From NCBI GenBank assembly GCA_964035545.1, contig OZ037767.1:20624628-20688627 (forward strand): DNA of 64,000 nucleotides. The letters are read 5' to 3'. The notes beneath the pieces were generated by a model. The model did not search any database, was not told where the DNA came from, and worked only from the letters and a program-made list of their open reading frames with translations. This document shows, one piece after another, positions 62,919-64,000 of the stretch. Source of the stretch: Bugula neritina. Lineage: Eukaryota > Bryozoa > Gymnolaemata > Cheilostomatida > Bugulidae. Position 1 is the stretch's first letter. Each line of letters starts with the position of its first letter. A program made the translations under genes and the position numbers.

Positions 62919-63359
62919 ATGGTGCTGGTGAACATAGTCAAGGGAATCTTTATGCTGATGTTCTGCCTAGGGTACTCACTAGCTTTACTAGGCGCTGCCA
63001 AACTACTTGAAAGTTTGGTCCACAGACTAGAAACAAGCCAGGTTGGCCGAAAACTTTCATTTAGCTCTTGGAAGAAAATGCTGGATAGTGACAGCGAGAA
63101 TGTTTTCTGTAAGTTATTTACTTTAGTTTGCATGTTTCTTAACATGTCAATGTCAAAATGTATGTATAAATGTACTTAATTGAATCAGTTTTGAGGCAGA
63201 CTAAGAATATTAGTGTGTACTTGTGTATACTAAAGTTTTATGTTCATGTAATGATGTGTTTTAGCACCAACCCATGAGTTTGGGTGGAGCAAGAGATCCT
63301 ATAATCTTCAGATGGCAGAGAGAGTAGAAGGGAGTCGTGTTAAACCGTCTCTTTGTTAA
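62919..63359 (+). CDS. Small single-pass membrane protein, 94 aa, 2 exons
   Basis: I do not recognise the family. Exons: 62919-63108 and 63265-63359, joined in phase 1 by gtaagt and ttttag sites. The start is the ATG at 62919, in the context ggtgaagATGg. Residues about 5-30 form one hydrophobic helix (GIFMLMFCLGYSLALLGAA), either a signal anchor or an uncleaved signal. A basic Ser/Lys-rich segment follows (VGRKLSFSSWKKM), then a polar C-terminus ending SRVKPSLC. It stands alone, divergent from TTI1. An AATAAA lies at 63668-63673. The composition and clean splice signals support a real gene, but no homologue was identified. Confidence 0.6.
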
Positions 63360-64000
63360 TCCACTCCTTACATTTTTATCCCACTGATATGTCCATTTGA
63401 TGACTTATATAGTTTTTGTATATAGTTTTCTAGCTGTTAGTTTTTGTCCTATGTTTACTCTATATACTTTATTACTAAAATGCCTAAATATCTACGTTTA
63501 AAGTTTATATATCGTATATCGATGCATATGCATTGCTTCTGCAATGCCCAGTAACCCGGTGAATCTTTGCTATGCTTATTTGTGAGTAAATAATAATAAT
63601 TCACATGCATTAATTCTATATTTTAATATACTACCAGTTTTACAGTAGTAGTTTATTATTGTTTGAAAATAAATTCTCACTAAAGCCAAATGTATATTGG
63701 GTATTTTATTAACTTCTCAGCATGTGTGTTGGTCATTGCATCAGCTAATTGCATTCTGCTGATTATTGCTGCATAATGCCATGTCTAGCCAAGTGATTTA
63801 GGACTAGAGATTTATAGCATGCATTATAAAGCTGGGCAACACTGATACTTAGCCTGAATACAATTCCTAACATGCATTATAATTAAACATAAGTCTACAT
63901 GTAAAGAACCTGCTATGGCAGAAAGTAATTATCACTGAGCACTGTATTGACTGCATCAAGGGTATCAAAATAGCAGGACATTACTCTAAGCAACCTATAC
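63360..64000. other. 3' flank, no gene seen
   Basis: 3' UTR and flank of the small membrane-protein gene. I see no further coding segment. Confidence 0.5.

Overview
The window is nuclear DNA of an animal. It is AT-rich, with spliceosomal introns (GT-AG, phases 0/1/2), AATAAA polyadenylation signals, non-LTR retrotransposons and a hAT relic. Four genes could be rebuilt exon by exon with matching intron phases: a CNK/CNKSR-like Ras-pathway scaffold, an NHL-like propeller membrane protein, WTAP and TTI1. A short secreted ShKT-domain protein and a small membrane protein were also rebuilt. Gene content and intron-rich structure suggest an early-branching marine invertebrate such as a sponge. That placement is inference; no single feature proves the phylum.

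Layout: 0-3.2 kb holds scattered exon-like segments on the minus strand (an unidentified gene, partial) and minisatellites. 5.0-5.9 kb is a long ATTAGT/ATTACT low-complexity tract. 6.7-10.7 kb is a CR1/L2-type LINE on the minus strand with both ORFs open; degraded LINE 3' ends follow at 11.3 and 12.1-12.8 kb. 13.3-21.6 kb is the CNK gene (+), 11 exons, with a decayed hAT element in intron 6. 22.1-30.8 kb has no gene I can support. 30.8-39.3 kb is the signal peptide/propeller/TM gene (+), 8 exons. 40.3-42.5 kb is the ShKT gene (+), 6 exons. 43.0 kb has a tRNA-like SINE head. 45.8-49.2 kb is WTAP (+), 6 exons. 49.6-59.7 kb is TTI1 (-), 22 exons, tail-to-tail with WTAP. 62.9-63.4 kb is a two-exon small membrane protein gene (+).

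The genes do not form a pathway: WTAP belongs to the m6A methyltransferase complex, TTI1 to the TTT chaperone complex for PIKK kinases, and CNK to Ras/Raf scaffolding.

The most unusual property is in the introns. Nearly every intron of moderate length carries its own private minisatellite. In at least three cases the repeat unit contains the intron's real 5' or 3' splice site, so the array is a row of copies of a functional splice site. A 402-bp near-perfect palindrome sits in TTI1 intron 14.
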